Shown here: positions 10,470-19,145 of the stretch, one piece after another | Layout of the letters: each line of letters begins with the position of its first letter | How positions within the stretch are numbered: the first letter of the stretch is position 1 | Origin: Pisolithus tinctorius | Taxonomy: Eukaryota > Basidiomycota > Agaricomycetes > Boletales > Pisolithaceae | Direction of reading: 5' to 3' | NCBI GenBank assembly: GCA_024663395.1 | Contig: JANFAH010000001.1 | Location: 6,262,001-6,326,000, forward strand | DNA length: 64,000 bases | Made by a program: the position numbers and the translations under genes | Notes under the pieces: model-generated | What the model was told of the DNA's origin: nothing | Database searches by the model: none | What the model saw: the letters and a program-made list of their open reading frames with translations, nothing else

Positions 10470-12041
10470 TTACAGGTCGCGGAGATCGTCCTTCAACCTT
10501 CGCAACTCCTCCCGTCTAGCCCGCGCAGTCTCGATGCGATATGTCACCCGCCTCGCCAGCATCCCCAGCAGCCGGTAGACCTGCTCCAACTCGAACTCCT
10601 CGTCCTCGGCCCTCGCCTCGAGCACTCGCAGATGCTCGACGATGTTCGCTGTCGACCGCTCGCGTGGGTACTCGACCTCCAGAATTTCCGCAGCAGAAGG
10701 AGTGTTGCTCTGGACTGGCTCTTCGACGCCTCCTGGTTCGTTTAACAAGCCGGTCGCAATCGCGAAAAATGGCTCGAACTCTGTTTGCGGTTCGTCGACA
10801 GGGGCTGGTAGAATCGAAGGTCTGGGCATTGGAGTAGCCCCGCAGAAAAAGAGACGAGGTGAGGGCAAGGGATCGTGGGGGGAAGGGGTCGGTTGTGGCG
10901 TAGGGGAGCGTGTGGGGGTCGGATCAGGCTGCCGTTTGCGAGCCGGGATTTTCAGTGTAAGCTTCTTAGCAGGCCCGGTTACAGGTTCTGCCGGGGCCGC
11001 CTTCGAAGTCGTAATCGATTTGACCCGTTTGTGGGACGGGCCTGCTTCCCCAACGGTACCGGAGTTCTTTCGCTGAAGGTGGTGTCAGCTCGTTCCCCTT
11101 GCGGAATTTCACCTGTTCGGCACTCACCTTCCTCCCTACTCCACGAGAGCACGAGCACTTGCGCTTCGCCTTCTGGCACCGTTTACAGGACGATTCTGGC
11201 TCCCCGACGCATCTGAGGTTCGCCTGTGCACACGTCTCGCAGGGCTCGTTGTCTCCAGCCACGCGAGGTCCCTTTGCAGAAGGACCTGGTTCGCCTTCGC
11301 CGTCACCCTTGTCATCGTCGACGTCATCAGCCAGCTCGTCCTCCTCGCTGGTGGCCTGCGGAATTTTCGTTGAAGTCAGCGTTCGTGCTTGGGGTTGTCA
11401 AGGACGAGGAACGCACCTTCTGTTTCCCTTTTCCTTTACTCGCACTACCAGAGCCCCCCCCTGCCGAACGTGCAACTCCTCTTGACGGGTGTCCTTCGGT
11501 GTCCTCTGGCGCGTGGTCTTGGCCCTCCTCTCTTGCTGTTTGGCCCCGGGTACGCACTGACGGTGCCTTGGCCAACCTCTCAGCCTCCAAACGCGCTCTC
11601 TCCTCGACCCGCTCCTGGTAGTCCTCGAAGACGTCGTCGATGTGGAATCTCCACTGCCCTTCTGGCCGACGAAGATCTGCTATGGCTATCGCCGCAGGGA
11701 TTACCTCGTTCTGCCGTATCGCGGATTCTTCGGTCATCTCACGGAGGTTGGCGTCGCGCACCTTCGGGATGGAGATTTCGTTCTCGTCGACGTACTTCCA
11801 CCACGAGTAGATCCCAGCCTGGAGACCTGTTAGCGCATCGCGGGGCGCGAGTATCTAGTGAACCCACCCAGGTCTGGTCCCAGTCCCCCACCCACTCGTA
11901 TATCGCCTCCAGGCTCTCTTCGGGTTGCGGTGCCGTGTCAATTAGCACCCTGACGTGCCTCAGAGCTGCTGACAGCGAGGTAATGGCCTGGTCCCTCATG
12001 CTGAACACAGGTCGTGCGTCGCGGATCGAGTAAGCTTGCAT
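10470..12041 (-). CDS. Retrotransposon-borne antisense protein with Zn(II)2Cys6-type cysteine pattern
   Basis: Four exons on the minus strand (12041-11868, 11818-11417, 11355-11128, 11072-10470), joined by GT-AG introns of 49, 61 and 55 bp, give an uninterrupted 468-aa protein. The N-terminal 190 residues are helical and charged (LSAALRHVRVLID, WRFHIDDVFEDYQERVEERA), followed by a Gly/Ser/Lys linker. Then comes a cysteine cluster, CETCAQANLRC...CKRCQKAKRKC, spaced C-X2-C-X6-C-X7-C-X2-C-X6-C. This is the spacing of fungal Zn2Cys6 DNA-binding domains, but without their usual basic residues between the first cysteines, so it could be a different zinc module. A basic stretch follows (RKNSGTVGEAGPSHKRVK), then a Pro-rich segment and a C-terminal coiled coil (LRVLEARAEDEEFELEQVYRLL is its core). 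Position inside the element and strand argue for an accessory TE gene. DNA binding is inferred. Confidence 0.72.
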
Positions 12042-12137
12042 GTCGATGGGAGGATGAGACGTTGGGAGCAGGTTAGGTGAGCGAGGGTGTTGTCGGGAGA
12101 GTTTGACGAGCGGTGGGCCACCTTCTGGGCAAGTTTA

Positions 12138-12196
12138 AATTCCGCAGGGCCATCTCGTACAATGCGGAATTTCCCTCTGCACGAGGCAGAATTCCG
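12138..12196. promoter_or_regulatory. Cluster of three AATTCCG sites upstream of the antisense gene
   Basis: Sites at 12138 (+), 12165 (-) and 12190 (+) fall within 59 bp, 97 to 155 bp upstream of the antisense gene's ATG at 12041. This is where a promoter operator would lie. Role inferred from position only. Confidence 0.45.
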
Positions 12197-12308
12197 ACCA
12201 CGCGCCATCATTGTTACGTAACGTCTGCCGAAGTTCCTCCGTGCTCGTCTCTGTCGCGTCTCGGTTCGGTCTGACCGAGGACGGTCAGCATTCGCAGTCC
12301 CCGGGAGG

Positions 12309-13306
12309 TGTAGGGAGCCGTATACTCCCTGAGGCTGGAACAGGAACCTGTCACTAAATTCCGCAGGCCTCTATGACAAACCCGTTTCGGAATTTTTCCC
12401 GCTCGTGACCTCATGTTTCCTCCCAACCCCTGTCGCCTTCGGAGTTTCTACCGACCTTCTGCATGTCACTCAGTCATCAAAACGCTGATCTGGAAATTCC
12501 ACATTCGTGCAGAGTCATCCGGAATTCAGTAGCCGTGCCTCCCCTCAGCCACGTCACCAATCGTCCGTGCCACTTTCCTCTAAAAAACTCCGGATTCCCC
12601 TGTCGCCCTAAATTCCGCAAGCTGGACTTCGTGCCAGTACGCTACGCTCTGCCCTCCTGTGCCACTCGGCTCCACCTCCCACTTGTACGCATACTCTCGT
12701 TCTGTTGGAAGATACCCCTTACCGTTGTCCCGCTCTTGCTCTCGTCTACTACCCAATGGTCTATTTCACATGCTTCTGTATTTCGCTGACGTCTGACGTC
12801 CCTTCCTTTATTTTCCAGTCTTTTAGTTTTCCCGCCCCACCTTACTCCGACTCGTACCTACTTTCCCTGTACTATATAATTCCGTCATGATGTCGGAAAA
12901 TAGGGGACCCACCTTTTGAGTCGCTATCCGTGTGTGTTCTGCGAGTTCGAGAGTTTCGAGAGTCTAAAGTGCGTACATAGAGTCTGCTGCGTCTTCAGTG
13001 TCCCCAGAGGTCTTCGTGTCTCTCGCGTCCTCCAGCCCTGCACACCTAATCCCGTGTCCCTTTCGCTTCGAATTCGCTCCTCTTGACGCGTAGCGACCCC
13101 CCCGGAATTTCATATACCCATCTTGCTGCTCCTCACGCGTCTACATCTGCCCGGAATTAAATTCCGCGACTCTCGCTCGAATTTCCCCACCGCTTCTAAG
13201 CCCTTTCTCGACCTCTCCTTCCACACAGTACCCCTTGGGACGATCCTAGGGAATTCTCCCTTCACCCTTCCTCTAGTCGCACGCTTCCCAGAAGTCGTGT
13301 CCCACA
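12309..13306 (+). repeat. 3' LTR of the gypsy element
   Basis: Second 998-bp LTR. Every one of the 11 differences from the 5' LTR is C/T or G/A at a CpG in one of the two copies. One of them destroys an AATTCCG motif (12495, now AATTCCA). It is preceded by the short purine run GGGAGG (12303-12308), a weak polypurine tract. Confidence 0.95.
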
Positions 13307-13310
13307 ACGG
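13307..13310. repeat. Target-site duplication ACGG, right copy
   Basis: Follows the terminal CCCACA of the 3' LTR. Pairs with 2849-2852. Confidence 0.85.
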
Positions 13311-13685
13311 ATTTGAGCTGTACCAATAATGATCGATGAGGCTAAACAGGCGCTGGGGAGGGAACAGGATACTCACATTACTGAGCTTCCCTCTGCACAT
13401 ATCAGAGGTCTTCATCGCACCTTTTTGTTTCGGGAATTTCTTGTTTATGTGGGCAGTGGCTGCACTCCAAGTGGCAGACTTGAACAACCCATCACCCATC
13501 TTGCCAGCAATTTTCTCATCGACAAGGAAAGCGACAAGGGCCTCTTTCTCTTCCTCAGTCCAGTTGGCTTGATCCTTATTGGAGGGCATATCTTCAGTCA
13601 CTAGCTTGAGGCAAGACTCACCGACGAGCGTCGCTAGTGCTGTGATAATCGGTAGGAGGGGTTCCAGGGGTTCACTATCCATCAT
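13307..13685 (-). pseudogene. Myb/SANT-like Harbinger accessory gene, 5' part (severed by gypsy insertion)
   Basis: Exon 1 (13377-13685) starts with two Met codons and contains a SANT-type helix (NWTEEEKEALVAFLVDEK) followed by WSAATAHINKKFP and SDMCRGKLSN, the order seen in Myb_DNA-bind_3 domains. An intron (13318-13376, 59 bp, GTGAGT...ACAG) leads to exon 2, of which only a few codons remain before the LTR. Joining this stub to the sequence left of the upstream LTR, counting the ACGG duplication once, continues the same frame exactly into the rest of the Myb domain. That is the strongest evidence that one gene was split by the retrotransposon. An apparent longer reading frame running into the LTR is accidental. 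Confidence 0.85.
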
Positions 13686-13781
13686 CGTCGGAGCGGTTCA
13701 AAATACAAACTCCGCAGCATGGCAGAGCGGTGGCTTGCCAGGATCACAAACAAAGTAAAATACCAAAGCCGGCAAGCAACT

Positions 13782-13817
13782 GTGTAGCGAGACTACGCGA
13801 ACATACCGTACGGACTC
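13782..13817 (-). repeat. Right terminal inverted repeat of the Harbinger element
   Basis: Reverse complement of the left repeat with one mismatch, followed by TAA at 13818-13820, the second copy of the 3-bp target duplication. Confidence 0.9.
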
Positions 13818-13820
13818 TAA

Positions 13821-14673
13821 GTGGTACATCACACGGTTCCTGGCTTGATAAACTGTTCAACCTTATCACTGGATCTACTACGAACAGCAAGCCTACTTGC
13901 GACTGTCTCGTGCGACGTGCCCTCGTTAACTCATTAGTCTCGTGTAACTATCAGTGCAGTACTTGGACACTGAGTGTCGGATCAGCATACCAATTAGCGA
14001 GGCCAACTTCAGTAACAACGGCACTCGGAACGACGCTTCCAAAACTGCCGCTCGTTTCTAACCCTGAATATTTGAACTCGAAATGCCGTCAACGATGATT
14101 ACTGCCTCCCCTGTTCGTCTGTGTAACTCCCAAAACGCTAGGTGGACCGTTCTAGCAGGCCTCTGGTCCACCCATTCGACCGTATCCGCAGATTACCCAT
14201 AGCATGACGCTACCTCCCCCCCCGACGTCTTTCAGATGACATCATACTCCGGTTTCTTTACAACAGAAGGCGTCAATGTAGAGACTCCTTGGTGCGTGGC
14301 CTCACGGCAATCCTTTGACACACGACGTATCGATCCTGCAGATATCGGGTATTCTGATATGATTCCATGCAGATTAGGATTGCTGAGTTCTGTTCCGAGT
14401 TCGTCATATTTAACTAGGTGGTCTTCATTGCTAAAGACGAAGTACATGTACTATATATTTGAAAAGTTTAGCCACACGAGGCAAGAAGGGGATCGTGCAT
14501 AGGAGTGATAATACCCTACAGCGAAGAAAAGGCAGACGGTGGATGAAACCACTAGTATCGCACCTCCGCCCCTCTCCGCGGGGTAGCAGCATTATCGAGT
14601 GCCGGACCCGTGGTGACCTCGATGACACCTCTTTTGCATACGCAGAACCGCCTTGCTCCGCTCTTTGAACTCT
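13821..14673. other. No recognisable gene
   Basis: This is the sequence interrupted by the Harbinger insertion (its other side is 1-151) plus the 3' flank of the following DUF6534 gene. The segment near 14470-14510 (GAGGCAAGAAGGGGATCGTGC) is shared in diverged form with the 3' flanks of the other DUF6534 copies (51825, 55958, 61055). I see no convincing coding sequence. Confidence 0.5.
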
Positions 14674-16555
14674 CTATGCCCCCCGAAAGCCCGGGCAGGT
14701 TTGTGAAGTGGACAGTACTGGAGGTAGATCAGACAGGGTACCCGAAGCCTGGGATCGAAGGTATTGCCGGGTGTTCAGCGATGCTAGAAGCGAGTTGGCA
14801 TATACTACTCAACAGTGAGATGGGGGTGTTATGTCCATCGTGTGCAAGGCAGAAAAGACTCACGCTTTCCAACGATGAAATTCAATCCTATCGCCCATGC
14901 ATCTTGTTGAACGACGTTCTGAAGGAAGTGTGAAAACAATATAGCCATCTTTCAAGGTGCCATACGTACTACACTGAGCTCCGCAATGACAAATAGTCTA
15001 TAATGAAAGGAAGTCATGGTTACAAATAAACGAGGGATGAAACTTACAATGTCAACAAGCACCTGTTAACAGCATATATGATAAGCGTGTGGAAGAGACG
15101 TTTCGTTCTAAAGCAGGGTTCCTTAGAGATGAACAGCTGATATGGACTGGAGTCACCTTGGGAACGCAGAACTAGAGCCACTGTCATAGAAAAGTACACA
15201 GAGTGACACCGTGATCAGAATCTCAACTAATGCAGTGGCAGCCGTTGCGGGTGTCACAGAATAAAACTAGGAATAACGAGTGAGCCGGTGTACTAACTCC
15301 TATCTTAAGGGAACTACCCTAGCCTGCAAAATGACGCTTAACTTTTCATCGATGAACCTACGTACAAGAATGAGCTTTTCTGCAATGGGGAGGGTTGGTC
15401 AGGCTACAGTACATTGCAGAAACCATCACTGCTTTGTCGTTACAATAGATCTCTTGTGGTGGAAGCAAAGCACAAACCTATGCCAAAACCTGTGGGAGTA
15501 TTGTCAGAAATGACTCGTGAGCGCAATATATATATAAACTTGCCGAAGTGAGCGAGCACGAGTACTATCTATCACGATTCTGTCAATGCACGGTATATTT
15601 TCCATCACAAAAGAATGTACTCACAATCGGAGCAGTCACCAACCACTTCAGTTGAGGGCGACAAACTGGATACCGATCAACGAAGTTTCTGAGGACATCG
15701 AATGTCACATACGGCAATATATTTTATGTGTGAAAAAGCTAGTAGCGCTCATTTTATGAGCATCAACCCACAACACCGAGTCGCTTACAATTGAACTACG
15801 AAAATCACGAGTACCTACAGCACAGTTAAATCCCATCGCAAAGGTTTGTGAGATGGAAGGGACTCACATTCACTAGAACTGATACCTAAGTGAGGGGAAT
15901 ATTCCAGAATGGTGCCTTGTAGAAAACTGGGTATGCTTACTGAGAATGACCTGTATGACTCCTCAGCGGGGAGCGGCTTTGGAATGGAAAGCAAACGAAC
16001 CACACAGTATATTCCAGACTCATTGGAACGCCGTAGTTGGTTATCTGCAGCGACTAAGCAAGACGTCATAAGGAGTAGACGCATCAGCCTCACCAGGTAG
16101 TAGTACAATGAATGGCACGCTAATCGACAGTTAGCCACCCATCCACGCGGAAGCACCGAATACCCACTGAGCGAGACATGTAGGGTATCAAGAATCCTGA
16201 CTTCGCATGAGTAGATTTGACTAATGCCACAGGGTGATCTAACTCACCATATGGCACCAACAAGGAACGTCATGGTCGAGGCATCCTCAGAGTAGTGCAT
16301 GAAATACACGTAAGTCTGTATAACTAGTGAGCATAAGTGCTCTACTGCACGTTCCGTTTAACACGCCCCTGGAGAGTTGTTATGCCATATAACCTTGACA
16401 TGGAATAAGGACATCAGGGATTCGACGGCGTGACAAAGCAATACACACATGGCGGAGGTCAAACCCGCAACGAGGACAAAACCTGTGAACAAATGAGCAA
16501 GCAGGGTCGCATTTGCTTACGAAACGTCTTCACCGAACCCGTTCGGAATGCCCAT
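14674..16555 (-). CDS. DUF6534-type membrane protein, copy A (C-terminal frameshift)
   Basis: A multi-exon minus-strand gene starting MGIPNGFG at 16555. Recognisable exons in order: LVAGLTSAM, LYGITTLQ, TYVYFMHYSEDASTMTFLVG, ILDTLHVSLTCHSLYYYL, ITNYGVPMSLEYTVW, CRPQLKWLVTAPI, KRLFHTLIIYAVNRCLLT, and the family hallmark YANSLLASLNTRQYLRS. This is the fold of basidiomycete seven-helix proteins with a DUF6534 domain, function unknown, probably plasma or organelle membrane. Compared with copies B-D the cytoplasmic tail is one base short after SGTLSDLPP, so it ends early at 14674 instead of running to about 14552. The donor after LYGITTLQ is GGGCGT, not GT. It is the only copy away from the array at 52-63 kb. 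Confidence 0.65.
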
Positions 16556-18074
16556 GTCGTTTAGGTAACTTGTATAAGTGGTGGGTAGAGATGTAATCGA
16601 GGGTGACAAAAGTGGGATTAATTTGATACTGGAACAACGCTGCCCCGTCTTTAAAGGACGAAGGTTGCATTGCCATGAGCTGTAGAAATTGCATTGCCGG
16701 AGCAGCATTTCTCGCCAGGTAGGCTAAATCGTCGGAGCATCTACTTGACCCATCTGGGATGATGGCAGCCCTGATGGCAATGACTAGATTCGATGATGAT
16801 GATCTCGATTCCAGCCTTCGCTGTAGTACAGCCATTCCTATGGACCTCGGTCCCGGTGGAAGAACATGTCGCTCTTGGAAAGTTTGAGACATACAGCAAG
16901 AAAAGTGCTGAGCGTTAGCTAGAGTGCGAATGGCTGTATCTCCCCAAGCCTGTATGTACGTTAACAAGAGGGGGTCGCTATTTGATTTTGGCACTTAGGC
17001 ATTGGGCGGGTTGGCATCTGTTGGTACCTATTAGCACAGCATAAGATGGTGTAGATCGAGCCGGCCATTAAAAAATTGTTGGTGCATGCTGCTGGCCTTG
17101 CTGCTGACTGGTCCCCACGTGCCTCCCCATCAACCAAGATTTTTCTTCGTTATTTGCGAGCACAAATACCCCGACACTTGCCATTCCAGTAAGTGTGTGA
17201 GATTTCGGGCGTGACTCATTCATCGGTCATACTTCGAAGGTGCGACTCATCTACGCACCTACCATGATCGACAAGAGAAAAGCAACCCTACGACTGTGAT
17301 ACTCGCGAAGTTTGAAGGCCCTGACCCTGAAGAGAAAAAATAAGCCATATTATCACTTTGCTGCGGCCCGATAGCAAGGGGAGGGAGAAAGAAGCGTTAT
17401 TCAGGGAGATGAAGAAACTCGCAGCGACAAACAAAGAGAAGAGGGACGAGATCCGGGTGCGCACCGGATATAAGAAGATGGCAAGCAAGCACAAAAGGAT
17501 AGTTTGGAGTGAGTGTAAATCGACAGTTGTTGCATCAACAAAGAAAGCAGCACTGTACTGCCAGAAGCGATCAATCCCACGTACCAATGGTATAGAAATG
17601 CAAAACTATGTTACACCTACGTCCAATTCAAGAAATCGTTGCACCAAAGTCATTCATTTTGTCGACCAAAAGTAGGACCGCATAGGCGACAAGAAACTCT
17701 CAGCCGAATGACGCGAATCCCAGAGTACATCTCGGAACAAGCAACAGACAGATAATATCCCGGGCCAAAAGCAGATGACGGCGCATGCAAAGAACCAAGT
17801 ATGCTTGCTTTTGCGGCTTGTACATGTCAATGCTGTACGAGGAAAGTAACGGACATCATTCTATCAGATATTGTGCACAATATATGGCTGGTGAATGGCA
17901 GGATCCAAGAACTTGGAAAATCGCTGAGAACAACGACGATAGTACCGCCACATAATATGTATGTAATCGTTTTTCGGCTGCTCAGCCTCCGCTCAGCAAG
18001 CGAGGAAGTCGTTGTGTGCGGGGGAGGTAGGGGGCTTGCTCAGACTAGTTTTTCACCTTTCGCAAAGTGACCAC
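16556..18074. other. Intergenic, no recognisable gene
   Basis: The first 80 bases are the promoter side of DUF6534 copy A, with TTTAAAGGACGAAGG shared with the other copies (54059, 58147). A Lys-rich open frame of 105 codons (17358-17675, plus) and a 154-codon frame overlapping the promoter (16530-16994, minus) match nothing I know and lack convincing splice or codon support. Confidence 0.4.
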
Positions 18075-18980
18075 ATGGATGCTACAGTCCTTCCACCTGG
18101 CCTGAACGGCAGTCTGAAAGAATTCGTCCAAGGTGGGTGCGAGACTGACTGGCAGCCGTACACCCAAACGCGCTTTTACACGAACGCGTTCGTCATCAGC
18201 GACGACAAGGTAAATACTGGGGTCGTTGTCGGCGACATATTATCCCGTTGGTTCACTGACCTCTTGAATAGTTGTTGCTCGGGTTCAAGAAACGTGGATT
18301 TGGAGCTAACCTGTACGATCTGCATTCTGGACATTTGTTGAACTGACTACACATTAACATGGTCATCTCCCACCGTCAGATATAACGGTTTTGGAGGGAA
18401 GGTAGAGCCTGGTGAAACGCCAGTCGAGGCTGCCAGACGTGAACTCCAGGTAAGTGTTCACCGGGGTTGCATACGTCGCGATGGAAAATTCCGAAAACGA
18501 CGGCGCAAGCACTGACTGCCAAACATTCGTACTACAGGAAGAGGCTGGCATCGATGCGCCTTTAGAACATGCTGGCACATTAATCTTCTCGACCGAGGGA
18601 ACTGAGTGGGCCTTCCACATCGACGTATTTTCCGCGCGTTCGTATACCGGCATACCCACAGAGTCAGTTGGCTATTCCCTTTTTTTCTTCTAAGTCGGAC
18701 GTGTTTTAACCGATCATATAACTATCACAGGACAGACGAGATGCGGCCGGAATGGTTCTCCTTGACAGAGAACAGCGTTAATGGGAACGACGATCGTTTG
18801 GGACTTTCTTCTCCCACGAAGACAGGCTTACCCTCGATTCCGTACAGCAGGATGTGGGCAGATGACATATGTTGGTTGCCGCATCTCATTGAAGGGAAAA
18901 AATTTGCTGGGCGTGCTGACGTTGTGAAAGATGGAGAGACATATGTCATGAAGAAGTTCTGGTTCGGTATTGTTTGCTGA
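18075..18980 (+). CDS. Nudix hydrolase, MTH1/NUDT1-like (oxidised purine nucleotide sanitation)
   Basis: Five exons (18075-18209, 18272-18312, 18380-18449, 18538-18662, 18731-18980) give 206 aa. The N-terminal strand YTNAFVISDDK continues as LLLGFKKRGFGANLYNGFGG. The Nudix box GX5EX7REUXEEXGU is complete across an exon junction (GGKVEPGETPVEAARREL, then QEEAGI). The C-terminal IPYSRMWADDICWLP and LIEGKKFAGRADV are typical of MTH1-type enzymes, which hydrolyse 8-oxo-dGTP and similar nucleotides to monophosphates, usually in cytosol and mitochondria. The start is the first ATG before the conserved strand. The last codons (FWFGIVC) come directly before a stop and could instead be a donor to a further exon, but none is needed. 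It ends 166 bp from the convergent oxidase gene. Confidence 0.9.
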
Positions 18981-19145
18981 TCGCATACATACCGTGTTAT
19001 CATGCATTATTAGCCCTCCTTTTTCGTACTGTATACCCCAGGTGTCCCTCCAACAACTTGGCAAGGAAGGTTCGCGATAAATGGCTCTGCTATTGTGATA
19101 TGATATGAAATAACTACAATTCTGGGGAGATTTTGCGTTGACGCT

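Larger units (their letters stand above)
2901..13166. repeat. Element-wide dispersed motif AATTCCG / CGGAATT (54 copies)
   Basis: Counted by eye: 36 AATTCCG and 18 CGGAATT on the plus strand, nine in the 5' LTR, eight in the 3' LTR, 37 internal. Chance expectation for both strands of 10.45 kb is about 1.3. Examples are 2901, 3704, 4251, 4314, 4337, 5799, 5812, 6435, 6455, 7766, 8094, 8692, 9439, 9996, 12138, 12165, 12190. In gag and pol the motif occurs in all three reading frames, so it is not a peptide repeat. Copies at 3696 and 3704 form an inverted pair around one A. In the rest of the window I found only about four (18487, 20192, 30318, 49498). Confidence 0.9.
2853..13306 (+). mobile_element. 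Ty3/gypsy LTR retrotransposon with an extra antisense gene
   Basis: Two 998-bp LTRs (TG...CA ends) bound an internal region with primer binding site, gag-protease, pol (reverse transcriptase, RNase H, integrase), then an antisense spliced gene of unusual type. The flanking ACGG (2849-2852 and 13307-13310) is the target duplication, confirmed by the disrupted host gene. The order protease-RT-RNase H-integrase places it in Ty3/gypsy; I see no chromodomain after integrase. Coding lesions (protease DSR, pol TGA) and 1.1 percent LTR divergence suggest a relatively young but inactivated copy. Confidence 0.95.
155..13817. mobile_element. PIF/Harbinger DNA transposon, split by a nested gypsy element
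   Basis: The 36-bp terminal inverted repeats (155-190 and 13782-13817) differ at one position and begin GAGTCCGTACGG. The trinucleotide TAA flanks both ends (152-154 and 13818-13820), as expected for the TWA target duplication of PIF/Harbinger elements. Inside are the two genes usual for the superfamily, a DDE transposase (314-1658, plus) and a Myb/SANT-like gene (minus), arranged tail to tail. Removing the nested LTR element leaves a Harbinger element of about 3.2 kb. Transposase and Myb-like gene both show inactivating changes, so this copy is probably not autonomous now. Confidence 0.9.

Noticed and set aside
10979..11262. Alternative frames at the third exon of the antisense gene
   Set aside because: They end early. 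Splicing 11128 to 11072 gives one continuous frame to 10470.
2901..13166. Motif array as an EcoRI-adaptor or assembly artefact
   Set aside because: Only some copies contain GAATTC, they lie on both strands inside intact coding frames with varied flanks, and both LTRs share the same positions.
13110..13685. 191-codon minus-strand frame running from the Myb-like gene into the LTR
   Set aside because: Only the first exon is genuine. The rest reads an intron and then the inserted LTR.
17358..17675. 105-codon Lys-rich frame
   Set aside because: No homology I recognise, no intron or promoter support; left as intergenic.
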